NCBI GenBank assembly: GCA_029959615.1
Contig: JASCOD010000006.1
Location: 248,001-312,000 of the forward strand
DNA length: 64,000 nucleotides
DNA from: Flavobacteriaceae bacterium PS02338
GTDB taxonomy: Bacteria > Bacteroidota > Bacteroidia > Sphingobacteriales > Sphingobacteriaceae
Direction: 5' to 3'
The notes beneath the pieces were generated by a model, which was not told the origin of the DNA, ran no database searches, and saw only the letters and a list, made by a program, of their open reading frames with translations. Position 1 is the first letter of the stretch. Every line of letters begins with the position of its first letter. Of this stretch, positions 8,006 through 17,503 are shown piece by piece. The position numbers and the translations under genes are program-made.

Positions 8006-8039
8006 AACAATAGCCCACATTTAAATGTGGGCTATTGTT
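8006..8039. terminator. 34-bp perfect palindrome downstream of the alcohol dehydrogenase
   Basis: The two 17-nt arms (8006-8022 and 8023-8039; core TAGCCCACATTT / AAATGTGGGCTA) are exact reverse complements with no spacer. The element lies 52 nt past the stop of the minus-strand dehydrogenase. As RNA it would form a strong GC-centred hairpin with a tight loop, but T-runs on either side are weak. A transcription terminator is the simplest role; a protein-binding dyad or a replication-associated palindrome is possible. The rest of the 7705-8091 spacer holds only the 11-bp repeat array; no gene was seen. Confidence 0.55.
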
Positions 8040-8091
8040 CTTATATTTAGTAATTCGTAAAACCAATTTGTGAATCAATTTAAGCTTCAGA

Positions 8092-9156
8092 CTAGCTATT
8101 CTTCAAAGATTTCATGTCTATCACAAAGCGATAGCGTACATCACTTTTTAGCATACGCTCATAAGCTTGGTTAATTTCCTGCATTTGGATGATTTCAATT
8201 TCTGACACAATACCTTTGCTTCCACAAAAATCCAACATCTCTTGAGTTTCAGCTATACCGCCAATTACCGAACCAGCAACGGATTTTCTTCCTAAAATCA
8301 TTGGTACTGTATTTAATATAGGTTCCAAGCCTCCAAGATAGCCCACTAAAACCAAGGTGCCACTAATGTTTAGCGTGGTTACATAAGGATTTACATCGTG
8401 CACGTAAGGTACGGTATCAATAATTAGGTCAAATTTTCCACGTACCGATTTCATTTGAGCTTGATCTGTTGAAATGATTACCGTATCGGCACCCAAAGCT
8501 TTTGCATCGTCAGTTTTATCTGGTGTTCTAGAGAACAAGGTTACCTCGGCACCTAGACCTTTGGCCAATTTAATGGCCATGTGGCCTAAACCACCTAAGC
8601 CAATCACGGCAACTTTAGTTCCTTCCTTTACATTCCAATGTTTTAATGGCGACCAAGTGGTTACGCCTGCACAGAGTAGGGGAGCAACGGCTGCCAAATC
8701 AAGGTTGGTTGGTACCGATAACACGTAGTGTTCGTCTACTACCACTTTTTCAGAATAGCCGCCAAATGTTTGCCCGCCTAGGTGTAGATCTTGTCCGTTA
8801 TAAGTACCTGTAAATCCATTTAAGCAATATTGTTCTAGATCTTGTTGGCAGCTACTACAAGTTTTGCACGAATCTACAATACAGCCTACTGCTGCTAGAT
8901 CGCCTACTTTGAATTTAGAAACGTCGCTGCCAATAGCAGTAATTTTTCCTACAATTTCGTGTCCTGGCACAGCTGGGTAGATGGAGCCTCCCCAATCGTT
9001 TCTTGCGGTATGTAGGTCGGAATGGCAAACGCCACAAAATAGAATTTCTATTTCTACGTCTTTGGGTTGCACTGCTCTTCTACTGATGCTCAATGGTGCT
9101 AAATCTGCTTCCGGTGCTGTTGTTCCGAAAGCCTTAATGGTTGTCGTAGCTTGCAT
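8092..9156 (-). CDS. Zinc-dependent NAD(P) alcohol dehydrogenase (YahK/cinnamyl-alcohol type)
   Basis: A 354-residue medium-chain dehydrogenase. Catalytic zinc ligands are C44 (in CGVCHSDLH), H66-E67 (PGHE) and C162. The structural-zinc cysteines are C97, C100, C103 and C111. The Rossmann glycines are in GLGGLGHMA (186-194). This pattern matches broad-substrate aldehyde reductases of the YahK/AdhA group, which convert aldehydes to primary alcohols with NADPH. It stands alone, separated by 171 nt from the mannan operon end, and is probably an aldehyde-detoxification enzyme rather than part of either sugar locus. Confidence 0.92.
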   Translation of the reverse strand: MQATTTIKAFGTTAPEADLAPLSISRRAVQPKDVEIEILFCGVCHSDLHTARNDWGGSIYPAVPGHEIVGKITAIGSDVSKFKVGDLAAVGCIVDSCKTCSSCQQDLEQYCLNGFTGTYNGQDLHLGGQTFGGYSEKVVVDEHYVLSVPTNLDLAAVAPLLCAGVTTWSPLKHWNVKEGTKVAVIGLGGLGHMAIKLAKGLGAEVTLFSRTPDKTDDAKALGADTVIISTDQAQMKSVRGKFDLIIDTVPYVHDVNPYVTTLNISGTLVLVGYLGGLEPILNTVPMILGRKSVAGSVIGGIAETQEMLDFCGSKGIVSEIEIIQMQEINQAYERMLKSDVRYRFVIDMKSLKNS

Positions 9157-9327
9157 AATTATTTGAATTAATTTTTGGTTATTATTTTGGTTTTGTATTA
9201 CAAATAACGTTGATACTTGTAATCAAAATGCAAAAGTCAAACTATTTTTTAATTCTTTATGATACTGATTACCGAATTACTAACCATTATTACAGGTGCC
9301 AGTTAGCCGAGAGATGGTAAAATGAAC

Positions 9328-10524
9328 TTACAGCATTTGCTGCATTCTTTTAATGATTTCTATACAGGCTCTTCCATTATGGTAGGGACATTTCCAAAAT
9401 CCAGCTTTGTCTTGGTTAGACATCAATAAGAGTTGATGATCTACGCCCCAAAACCACTCTCCATTTTTCGCATCTTTAAGGTGTCTCTTAATGAAATCCC
9501 AAATTTTGAAAGTTTCTGTTAGGTAGGTGCTATTGCCAGATATTTGCCATGCGTTAAAGAAACCTACCATCGCTTCGGCCTGTGGCCACCAATGAAATTC
9601 TTTGATCCAATGTTGATTGGCTTGGTCAAATTCGTAAATTAAGCCTCCATTTTTATGTAAGCCTCTCAGCGAAGCATCAGCCATTTTTAAGGCGAGCTCC
9701 TTAAAGTCCCTAATTTCCTGCTCATCTTTAATTACTTCTGCTGCTTCTAATAGGAGCCAGGCAGCTTCTATGTCATGCCCAAAAGATACCAAAGTGGATT
9801 TTACCTTCCAATCCGCATCAAAAAATAATTGTAAATGCCCTGTTTGGGAATCAATGATGTAGTTTTTAAAATTGGCCAGCAACTGTTTGATTGCTATTTT
9901 TAATGATTTGTTAGGCCACACGGTATATAAGTTGGCATAGGCTTCAATCACGTGCAAATGTGTGTTCATCGACTTTTTGTCGTTCTGATCTTTGGTGCTT
10001 AGCCGTAAATCTTCTAAGTTTTGCCAATCATAGGTATGCGCTTCAATATAACCTGTAAATTCAGGGTCGTAGCTATGTTTTTCTAGTAAGTGATAAGTCT
10101 CTTTGGCCATAAACAAAGCCTGCTCATCTTGAGTTGCTTTATGATATTCAGCCAATGCGTAAATAGCAAAAGACTGTCCGTAAACTTGTTTCTTTTGATC
10201 TAAAGGTTTTCCTTGTGGCGTGAGCGACCAATAAAACCCTCCATTTTTTTGATCTAGGAAAGAATTGATGAGGTATTCGAAAGCTCTTGTTGCTATGCTC
10301 AGGTCTTCGGCTTGTTTCCTTAATAAATAGGCGGCGGAAAAGGTATATAGTATCCTGGCATTTAATACCAAGCCTTTAGGAGCCGACACAGCAAGATTGT
10401 CATTGGTAACTTTGCCATGAAAGCCACCAAATTCTTTGTCTATCGTATAAGTAGTCCACCAATGAAGTAGTTGCGATAGCTCTTCTTCTAATTCAGATTG
10501 GTATATTGTTAATTGTTGTTGCAT
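9328..10524 (-). CDS. AGE-family epimerase, cellobiose/mannobiose 2-epimerase
   Basis: A 398-residue (alpha/alpha)6-barrel enzyme. Conserved histidines of the family are visible: NTHLHVIEAY (H189, H191), SFGHDIEAAW (H250) and CPYHNGRACIE (H382); H250 and H382 fit the catalytic pair. Residue segments 'WWTTYTIDKEFGGFHGKV' and 'EFHWWPQAEAMVGF' are also characteristic of cellobiose 2-epimerases. In the Bacteroides mannan pathway this enzyme turns beta-1,4-mannobiose into mannosyl-glucose for the GH130 phosphorylase, and here it abuts the GH130 gene with no spacer, which strongly supports that role. N-acylglucosamine 2-epimerase activity is the alternative. It is the last gene of the seven-gene operon. 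Confidence 0.9.
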   Translation of the reverse strand: MQQQLTIYQSELEEELSQLLHWWTTYTIDKEFGGFHGKVTNDNLAVSAPKGLVLNARILYTFSAAYLLRKQAEDLSIATRAFEYLINSFLDQKNGGFYWSLTPQGKPLDQKKQVYGQSFAIYALAEYHKATQDEQALFMAKETYHLLEKHSYDPEFTGYIEAHTYDWQNLEDLRLSTKDQNDKKSMNTHLHVIEAYANLYTVWPNKSLKIAIKQLLANFKNYIIDSQTGHLQLFFDADWKVKSTLVSFGHDIEAAWLLLEAAEVIKDEQEIRDFKELALKMADASLRGLHKNGGLIYEFDQANQHWIKEFHWWPQAEAMVGFFNAWQISGNSTYLTETFKIWDFIKRHLKDAKNGEWFWGVDHQLLLMSNQDKAGFWKCPYHNGRACIEIIKRMQQML

Positions 10525-11748
10525 TTAATGCTGTACCGATTGACCATTCAAATGTACGTTAATCTCTCTTTCTGTTTCGATAGATTTGTTATGGTTAATG
10601 ATATCGAAAATGGTTTGTACAGTAGTGGCTGATCTTAATCCATCTTCTGGATTGTTGATTACGTAATCTAATAATTGCTCAATACTACTGGTTGCTACGT
10701 GAATACGGGTGTCTGATGAAGCATAATAGATGAAGACCGTTCCATCGTTATCGGCGATCCAACCGTTGCAAAATACTACATTGGAAACATCTCCAATTCT
10801 TTCATCGCCTTCTGGTGCCATAAAATAACCAGCTGGTTTATGAATAACCTTGGTTAAATCGTGGAGGTCGGTCATGAACATGTAGAGCACATAGCGTAAA
10901 CCAGCTGCGGTGTTTCTAACGCCATGAGCTAAATGAAGCCAACCTTTTTCGGTTTTGATAGGAGCGGGGCCTTGGCCATTTTTAGCTTCATAAACCGTAT
11001 GGTAAACTTTTTTGTCGATGACAATTTCTGGGTCAATTACTGCGTTTTCAATAGATTTAGATAAGCCAAAACCAATGCCTCCACCTTTACCAGCTTCAAT
11101 AAAGCTGTCTTGTGGACGGGTGTAAAAAGCGTACATTCCATCTACAAATTCGGGGTGTAATACTACATTTCGCTGCTGTGGTGAGTTCGTTTTGAGGTCG
11201 GCTAGGCGTTCCCAATTTTTGAGGTCTCTGGTGCGGGCAATTCCACATTGTGCAATGGCTGCAGATTGATCGCCTTCGCTAGCTTTCGGATCTCTTCGTT
11301 CGGTACAGAATAGGCCATAGATCCAACCGTCTTCGTGATCAACCAATCGGATGTCGTAAACGTTGGTGTCTGGATTCTCTGTTTCGGGCATCACAATAGG
11401 GTAGTCCCAAAACCTGAAGTTATCTATGCCGTTAGGGCTTTCGGCGATGGCAAAGAACGATTTTCTGTCAATGCCTTCTACACGAGCCATCACGATATAC
11501 TTCCCATTCCATTTAATAGCGCCAGGATTTAATACTGCATTTATTCCAAATCTTTCTATTAAAAATGGATTTGTAGCGGTATTAAGGTCGTATTTCCAAT
11601 TAAAAGGAATATGCTGTGCGGTAAGTACAGGGTTTTTATAACGATGGTAAATACCGTTACTAGGGTTGATTTGGGTATTGCTTTTTTGTAATAATAGCTC
11701 TTGCTCTTTGCTCATTTGTGAGATGCGCTCTTCAAAATTTGTGTTCAT
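10525..11748 (-). CDS. GH130 4-O-beta-D-mannosyl-D-glucose phosphorylase
   Basis: A 407-residue protein without signal peptide, with a five-bladed propeller fold expected. Family markers are LNPGAIKWNGKYIVMARVEG, DTNVYDIRLV with D132 at the position of the catalytic aspartate of Bacteroides mannosylglucose phosphorylase, 'RNVVLHPEFVDGMYAFYTRP', 'GPAPIKTEKGWLHLAHGV' and 'IGDVSNVVFCNGWI'. The enzyme splits mannosyl-glucose with phosphate into mannose-1-phosphate and glucose in the cytoplasm. Its stop abuts the epimerase start, and the symporter gene lies 13 nt upstream. The gene order symporter-GH130-epimerase beside GH26 is the known mannan catabolic set. Confidence 0.93.
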   Translation of the reverse strand: MNTNFEERISQMSKEQELLLQKSNTQINPSNGIYHRYKNPVLTAQHIPFNWKYDLNTATNPFLIERFGINAVLNPGAIKWNGKYIVMARVEGIDRKSFFAIAESPNGIDNFRFWDYPIVMPETENPDTNVYDIRLVDHEDGWIYGLFCTERRDPKASEGDQSAAIAQCGIARTRDLKNWERLADLKTNSPQQRNVVLHPEFVDGMYAFYTRPQDSFIEAGKGGGIGFGLSKSIENAVIDPEIVIDKKVYHTVYEAKNGQGPAPIKTEKGWLHLAHGVRNTAAGLRYVLYMFMTDLHDLTKVIHKPAGYFMAPEGDERIGDVSNVVFCNGWIADNDGTVFIYYASSDTRIHVATSSIEQLLDYVINNPEDGLRSATTVQTIFDIINHNKSIETEREINVHLNGQSVQH

Positions 11749-11761
11749 CTGTTTATAAGTC

Positions 11762-13588
11762 TTAATCTTCTAATCTATTCCACCAAGTTCTTTTTAAAAT
11801 GGTAACAATAACCAGTAAAATGGCTATGGTTACTAGCAACGGCATATACATGCCGGTAATTAAATACATTGGAAATATGGTTAAACATAATTGGGCAATG
11901 ATGCCGAGCGCTACGTTAAACATATCAAGTTTAAAATTTTTGTTCTCTTTAAATGTCGGGTCTTCGGCAGCAACCAAATTGTGTATGGGTTTCCAAAATC
12001 CCCAAGGTTTTACTGTGCTGTAAAATGATTTAAGTACAGTAATATCTGTAGCGGGAGCAGTATAAGTGCCAATTAGACATCCGCTGAGAGATAATAGGAA
12101 TAACAGTGGCCACCAGAAAAGGGGTAGGCCTGTAGTGACATAAGGCATTAACAAGGCAGCTCCTACGCCGACAGCCATTCCCCAAAAAAAGCCATTTGCA
12201 TTGAAGCGCCACCAGTACCATTTTAAGCAATTGGCTGCTACGTAACCTCCATATAGACCACCTACAATCCACTGTAAAATATTGTTGACGTCTTTGGTAA
12301 GAAAGCCGAAGCCGATGCCTGCCGCAACTACTACCACGCCCACAATGTAATTCATGGAAATGATCTTTTTAGTTGGCGCTGTAGGGTTAATGTATTTCAA
12401 ATAAATATCGTTCACGATGTAAGCTTGTGCTGCATTTAAAGTGCCGCTAAATGTTCCCATAAAAGCACCAAGTAAGCCAGTCAGTACTAAACCAAGTACA
12501 CCAACTGGTAAAAAGTTGTTAATAGTAGCAGGCAATATCCTTTCAAAATCAGTAATGCCATCTGGCCCTTTCAAGTACAGTTGATTGTAATATAGTAAGG
12601 CCAAAACAGTTAATCCGGTTACCATTGAATAACGGATAGGCAGTAGTACAATACTCACAAAACCAGTCATTTTACTTGCTTCTTTTGGACTGCGAGTACT
12701 CAAGATTTTTTGCATATCGTAATTTGGTGCCGGACCAGCTAAAGAAGCGAAAACTCCTTTCATCAGCATCATCATAAAAAAGGCACCGAATAAGCTGAAA
12801 CCATCTTCTTCTATCTTTTTATTGGCGTCAGCAGCAATAGCGCTCCAGTCGAGATCTAAATTCCAGCTAAAAAATGGCGTATTCCATCCCTTGGGTACAT
12901 TAAGCGTTTGGGTTTGTAAATGTTGTACAGCTATAACCCCAATGGCAATACATGCCAAAGTCATGATCGAATATTTGATGGCATCGCCTAAAACGATACT
13001 GTGCATACCTCCAATAATGGAGTAGAACATGGCAAATAAGGTGAATATAATGCCGTAGAAATGCGGGACATATTTGCTCGGTACATCAAAAGGGATGTAA
13101 GGCTGTACATGTTCCCAAGGAATAAAAACTTCGATGAATTTACCTAAGCCGATAAAACCATAAGCTAAAAATCCCAAGCAGCTAATTAATGCAAAGGCAA
13201 TGACGATAGCATGAGAACTATTTACCCCTTTGCCTACTAAGCCAAATCTAGTTTTTAGCCATTCGGCACCTGTAGTAGCATTTGATCTTCTCAGCCATTT
13301 AGACAAGAACATCATCATAAAAACTTGATTAAAAACTGGCCATAACCAAGGGATCCAAATGCTTTTGAAACCATAAACGAAACAGAGTGCAACCATCCAC
13401 ATGGTGCCGCTAATGTCGAACATATCGCTTGCATCACTTAGACCTAGCATATACCAAGGTAATTTCTTGCCTCCCATTAGGTAGCTTTCCTTGTCTTGTT
13501 TGGCTTTGTTTTTCATGTAAAAGCCAATCATTACCATTGTAATCAGGTAAATGACAAGAATGGCAATATCTATCAGTTGTAGGTTCAT
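11762..13588 (-). CDS. Sodium:solute symporter (SSS family), likely manno-oligosaccharide importer
   Basis: A 608-residue inner-membrane protein with about 13-14 hydrophobic helices. The SSS hallmarks are the early 'MKNKAKQDKESYLMGGKKLPWYMLGLSDASDMFDISGTMWMV' region (residues about 26-68; the unwound TM1 with the sodium site), 'IIGGMHSIVLGDAIKYSIM' and 'GLLGAFMGTFSGTLNAAQAYIVND'. Placement between GH26 and GH130, with 17 and 13 nt gaps, indicates import of mannobiose or short mannooligosaccharides into the cytoplasm for phosphorolysis. Substrate is inferred from context. Confidence 0.9.
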   Translation of the reverse strand: MNLQLIDIAILVIYLITMVMIGFYMKNKAKQDKESYLMGGKKLPWYMLGLSDASDMFDISGTMWMVALCFVYGFKSIWIPWLWPVFNQVFMMMFLSKWLRRSNATTGAEWLKTRFGLVGKGVNSSHAIVIAFALISCLGFLAYGFIGLGKFIEVFIPWEHVQPYIPFDVPSKYVPHFYGIIFTLFAMFYSIIGGMHSIVLGDAIKYSIMTLACIAIGVIAVQHLQTQTLNVPKGWNTPFFSWNLDLDWSAIAADANKKIEEDGFSLFGAFFMMMLMKGVFASLAGPAPNYDMQKILSTRSPKEASKMTGFVSIVLLPIRYSMVTGLTVLALLYYNQLYLKGPDGITDFERILPATINNFLPVGVLGLVLTGLLGAFMGTFSGTLNAAQAYIVNDIYLKYINPTAPTKKIISMNYIVGVVVVAAGIGFGFLTKDVNNILQWIVGGLYGGYVAANCLKWYWWRFNANGFFWGMAVGVGAALLMPYVTTGLPLFWWPLLFLLSLSGCLIGTYTAPATDITVLKSFYSTVKPWGFWKPIHNLVAAEDPTFKENKNFKLDMFNVALGIIAQLCLTIFPMYLITGMYMPLLVTIAILLVIVTILKRTWWNRLED

Positions 13589-13605
13589 CTAGCTTGTATG
13601 TGTTT

Positions 13606-14730
13606 TTATTTGGTTTGGTATATTTTTTTGGTTCTCAGTTTGCTTTCAAACAGTATCTGCTTGTTCTGGTAAAATTTCTTGAAATCGTTAGCAGAAGCTT
13701 GTCCCTTGTATGGCGCATAGTAATGCATTTTTTTTGAAGATGGCATATAACCTGCATTTCGCCACAACAACACGTAGGATAGGGGATAGTCTTTAATTGC
13801 TGGCCATAAAGTTTTTGTAAACCAATTAGAATCTGGCAGATTTTCGAAACCGGTTTCCGCGAAGGCAGCTAATTTGTTTTTTTCGGCTGCTAACTTGGTA
13901 ACGATTGCTGATTGTCGCTTAATGTCGTCAATAAAGTTTGGCTTTTTCTTAATATCGAATTGATAGGTATCGAAACTAAGTACATCTACATAATCGTCAC
14001 CTGGGTAACATCTAAGGAAATCTGTTTCACTCTTGAAATCATTTGTGTTGTATACCATTATCAAATGGTTTAGCTTTTTTGTTTTCCTTAGATAATCAGT
14101 AGTAAATTGCCAAATGGTTTTCATTTCTGCAGGTGTAGCTAGCTGACTGCCCCACCAAAACCAATTGCCTGTTAGTTCATGAAATGGTCTAAAAAGAATT
14201 GGAATGTACTCTCCTTTGTTTCCTTTTAAACTGAGCATAAATTCGGCAGCTCTATCTAGCCACAGTTTGTATAGTTCATGTTTTGCTTCTCCTGGTAATA
14301 TCGATTTTACAGTGTTTCGGGTGGTATCCCAAGAAGAGCCACCCGTTAGGGGATTATCGAAGTGCCAACTAATAGTAATTATTCCTCCTCTTTCATATCC
14401 TTCTTTGATATACTGTTTCATCTTATCGAAAGGTACACCATCAATATTACGGGTAGCTTGATGTTCTATTTTACCGATATCCCATCCATATACGGCGGGA
14501 TAATCGTTTACCACATCCTTTATGTCACTTCGCCCTGCTTGGTATTTCCAGTTTACGCCATAAGCTAAATCATCTTGATGCCCGAATAAAATGTATTTTT
14601 TACTTAATTGATGTAAGTTCTGGTACAGTGCTTTAGTAGTTTCGGTAGCCGTATTATGGCTAAGTTGCTGTGCATTTGAAACATTAGTTAAAATAAAAAA
14701 GACGATTGAGCTTAGTGCTAATTTTTTCAT
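13606..14730 (-). CDS. GH26 endo/exo beta-mannanase, exported
   Basis: A 374-residue protein with a signal peptide (MKKLALSSIVFFILTNVSNA, cleavage near residue 20; no lipobox cysteine, so periplasmic or secreted). GH26 signatures are YILFGHQDDLAYGV, ISWHFDNPL, ILFRPFHELTGNWFWWG (E185 acid/base, preceded by H184), then DVLSFDTYQ and FAETGFENL (E292 nucleophile). GH26 enzymes cut beta-1,4-mannan, and members in the epimerase/GH130 operons release mannobiose. Length is normal for a single catalytic domain without a carbohydrate-binding module. Confidence 0.95.
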   Translation of the reverse strand: MKKLALSSIVFFILTNVSNAQQLSHNTATETTKALYQNLHQLSKKYILFGHQDDLAYGVNWKYQAGRSDIKDVVNDYPAVYGWDIGKIEHQATRNIDGVPFDKMKQYIKEGYERGGIITISWHFDNPLTGGSSWDTTRNTVKSILPGEAKHELYKLWLDRAAEFMLSLKGNKGEYIPILFRPFHELTGNWFWWGSQLATPAEMKTIWQFTTDYLRKTKKLNHLIMVYNTNDFKSETDFLRCYPGDDYVDVLSFDTYQFDIKKKPNFIDDIKRQSAIVTKLAAEKNKLAAFAETGFENLPDSNWFTKTLWPAIKDYPLSYVLLWRNAGYMPSSKKMHYYAPYKGQASANDFKKFYQNKQILFESKLRTKKIYQTK

Positions 14731-14771
14731 GTAAGTGTAGGCTTAAGGCTTGGATGAAATGCTAGTGTATT

Positions 14772-15794
14772 TTAGTAAAAACCTACATCATCAATAAATA
14801 TCTGCGATGCGAAACTGCTAAATTCTTGGAAAGTGATATACTCAATGCTTGTTGGATTACCGAGATTGGTGAAAGGCACTTGATAATCTGTCCATTTACC
14901 TTCGTTCAGTACCAAGTCGTATGCGGTTGCTGTAGGTGTAAGTGATATTCTTACTTTCTTGCCTTGTGTGCCTAGACCCCCAAACATGGAAATCTTTACC
15001 ATGCTATAGCCTGCCGTAGCAAACTTGGCTACTAACCTAAATCTTACCGCAGAGAAAGCTTTGTGAGTCACATTGATAGCAGTTGTGCCTCTACGAGTAT
15101 TTAAGGTACTTGCTAAGTCTAATGATGTAGTTGAATACGAGGTATTTGTCCAGTTGTTTTTGAAACCATCTTCAAAAATGAAATGTCTTATACCGAAGGT
15201 TTTAGTGGCTGTTGTTGAGCCTACGGGGGTAGTAATTGCAACTGGGCCATAGGTTACACCTGTAGGTACTTTTACCTTTATTTCTGTTTGTGTACTTGAT
15301 ACTATGGTAGCGCTCACGCCATTAATACTTACATCGGTTACACCTTTAAAATAATTTCCTTTGATGGTGATCTCGTCACCAGCTACACCTGCGGCCGGCG
15401 AAAAATCTTCGGGAGTAGGTAAGGGTTGTTTAATTTTGAAATTTAGTGTTGCCGAGCCATATTTAGTGGTTACCGTAATAGGGTTATTGATTGGATCGGT
15501 TAAGTTGGCTGGGATTTTCACCGTTATGCTTTCATTTTCAGCATAGATCAAGGAATCTGAAGCTGGTGTGCCATTAAAATCAATTTTTTGTGTTGTAGCC
15601 AAGCCTGTTCCCTTAATTAAGATCCAATCGCCATAATCAACAGCTTGCAACTCGGTTTTTCTATCTGTTAAATTGGTGACTGCGGTAAGCATTGGTGGGG
15701 CTGTATCTTCAGATTTGTCTTTTTTACAAGCTCCAATAGCTAAAACTGAGATTAGTACAAAACTAAAAGCAGTATATTTTTTAAAAATTCTCAT
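14772..15794 (-). CDS. Surface glycan-binding lipoprotein with two IPT/TIG domains
   Basis: A 340-residue protein with a lipobox (VLAIGAC, C23). Two IPT/TIG immunoglobulin-like domains follow at about 35-121 (ILIKGTGLATTQKIDFNG) and 126-201 (EITIKGNYFKGVTDVSINGV). A C-terminal domain of about 135 residues (205-340) has the look of a beta-jelly-roll module: it starts FIFEDGFKNNW and ends SQIFIDDVGFY, an ending seen in CBM-like folds. It comes directly after SusD, the usual position of the surface glycan-binding protein in a PUL, so a mannan-binding role at the outer surface is likely. The binding module is not one I can name. Confidence 0.8.
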   Translation of the reverse strand: MRIFKKYTAFSFVLISVLAIGACKKDKSEDTAPPMLTAVTNLTDRKTELQAVDYGDWILIKGTGLATTQKIDFNGTPASDSLIYAENESITVKIPANLTDPINNPITVTTKYGSATLNFKIKQPLPTPEDFSPAAGVAGDEITIKGNYFKGVTDVSINGVSATIVSSTQTEIKVKVPTGVTYGPVAITTPVGSTTATKTFGIRHFIFEDGFKNNWTNTSYSTTSLDLASTLNTRRGTTAINVTHKAFSAVRFRLVAKFATAGYSMVKISMFGGLGTQGKKVRISLTPTATAYDLVLNEGKWTDYQVPFTNLGNPTSIEYITFQEFSSFASQIFIDDVGFY

Positions 15795-15820
15795 ACCAAT
15801 AAGTTTAATATATATGATAA

Positions 15821-17485
15821 CTACCAGCCAAAATTATTGCCTTTGATGGCTTTGTTTGAGTTTAATTCGTTTAATGGAATAGGTAATAACAGGTTTTTCT
15901 GTTGGCGAACTTTAGAGATGTTATTTTGTCCAGTAGAAATTTTGTTCATTACCTGTAGATAGATGCCCCAACGTATCAGGTCGAAACGCCTAATGCCTTC
16001 CAAATTAAATTCCCTAGCTCTTTCTGCAAGTACGTAGCTGCGGAACTGCTCTGGGGTCATGCCTGTTGGTGCATAAGCCTCTGGTACGGGGATCGGAGTT
16101 TGTGCAGCGGGCAACGGAGGTATGTAGGTAGGGAAGGAACGAAGTCTTACCGTATTCAGAGCGTCGTAAGCATCGGTAGTAGCACCGTTGATTTCATTTT
16201 CGGCTTCGGCTATCATTAGATAGAGTTCCGAGTAACGTAGCAGCGGATAAAAAGCATCGCTATTTGCAACCGTTGGATCAGATACCCCAGCGTATTTAAT
16301 GGTATAGGCTCTTTCTGCTGTAGTAGTTCCTGTATTGTTGTAGGTAATACCACCCACTACTTTGTATTGCGCTGCCTGCCAAGATGGATAGAAAATATAA
16401 ACTCCCTGTAACGTTTGATAGTTGTGGGTGATGCCATCTAACACACGTTTATCTTGTACATCGTAATCGTTATAGTGGTTGTTGGTAGTCCAAACTGCAC
16501 CCACGCCAAAGGTAGAACGGGCCGAAAAATAAACGCCTAAATTGTTCATAAAAGCACTGCCTGCTAACGATTGCAGTTGCCACATGTGCTCTTTGTTATT
16601 TCTTCCGGCAATGCTCCAAAGGTCTTTCCAGCTTGCCGTAAGCGCATAAGGGTTGTTGGTAGCGGTAGTTACTTCTTTTGCTTTATCTCTTGCCAAGGTA
16701 TAGTAAGCTTTGGCATCTAAACCTTCTAAGCCTACAACAACATTTTTGGCATAGGTGTAGTAACCGTTGTCAGTTCCGCCACGAACTGAAATATTTCCTG
16801 TAGAAGCACCTGACGCCATCGTAAGATAGGTTTTGGCTAAAAAAGCTTTAGCTACACCTTGAGTTACCCTGCCTACTTCTCCTGCTTTGGCATGGCCTGC
16901 AGGTAAAAGGTTGGTTTCAGCTTTTTTGAAGTCGGCAATTACCGCTTCGTAAGTTTCTTTTACCGTAGCTCTTGGCGTATTGGTTTCGGGATCGCTCGCT
17001 AATAGTTTAAGTGGCACACCGCCATAAAGTTGAACCAATTGAAAATAAGCCCATCCACGTAGAAAATAAGCTTCTCCCAGAATTCGGTTCTTAATGTCAA
17101 TGTCAATTTCGGTAATGTTTGGAACATTCGCTAATACCGTGTTTGCTCTTGCAATCATAGCATAGCAGCCTACCCACGGGCCATCTACACCCCAGTAAGA
17201 TTGTGGGTTGCCGGCACCTGTAGTACCAAGGTACCAGTCTGCTCCAGAAACATGGTCGTCATCTAGCATGGTGATGTTCCAAAAAGGTTGTAGGTACATG
17301 TCCCAGGAGTACAATTCATTGTATACACCGTTAATGGCTACTTTTGCGTCGCTCTGGTTTTTATAAGAGTTTTCAGGCGAGTAAAATGAATATGGAGTTT
17401 CTTCTAAAGCTTTTTTGCATGAGCTCGTGCCTAACAAAGCTAAGCCGAAAACTGATGCCATAAGGTATGTTGAAATCGCTTTCAT
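15821..17485 (-). CDS. SusD/RagB-family glycan-binding lipoprotein of the mannan locus
   Basis: A 554-residue lipoprotein: signal with lipobox cysteine C23 (LLGTSSC), then the SusD N-terminal part ('LEETPYSFYSPENSYKNQSD', 'MIARANTVLANVP', 'RAWAYF'-type helix as LRGWAYFQLVQLYGGVPL). The C-terminal RagB region includes YPLLRYSELYLMIAEAENE and VLAERAREFNLEGIRRFDLI, ending in a 'LLPIPLNELNSN..I.GNNFGW' tail. It pairs with the SusC porin (18 nt upstream gap), forming the lid that captures mannan oligosaccharides at the outer membrane. Confidence 0.95.
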   Translation of the reverse strand: MKAISTYLMASVFGLALLGTSSCKKALEETPYSFYSPENSYKNQSDAKVAINGVYNELYSWDMYLQPFWNITMLDDDHVSGADWYLGTTGAGNPQSYWGVDGPWVGCYAMIARANTVLANVPNITEIDIDIKNRILGEAYFLRGWAYFQLVQLYGGVPLKLLASDPETNTPRATVKETYEAVIADFKKAETNLLPAGHAKAGEVGRVTQGVAKAFLAKTYLTMASGASTGNISVRGGTDNGYYTYAKNVVVGLEGLDAKAYYTLARDKAKEVTTATNNPYALTASWKDLWSIAGRNNKEHMWQLQSLAGSAFMNNLGVYFSARSTFGVGAVWTTNNHYNDYDVQDKRVLDGITHNYQTLQGVYIFYPSWQAAQYKVVGGITYNNTGTTTAERAYTIKYAGVSDPTVANSDAFYPLLRYSELYLMIAEAENEINGATTDAYDALNTVRLRSFPTYIPPLPAAQTPIPVPEAYAPTGMTPEQFRSYVLAERAREFNLEGIRRFDLIRWGIYLQVMNKISTGQNNISKVRQQKNLLLPIPLNELNSNKAIKGNNFGW

Positions 17486-17503
17486 GTGATTATTTTGTTA
17501 AGG

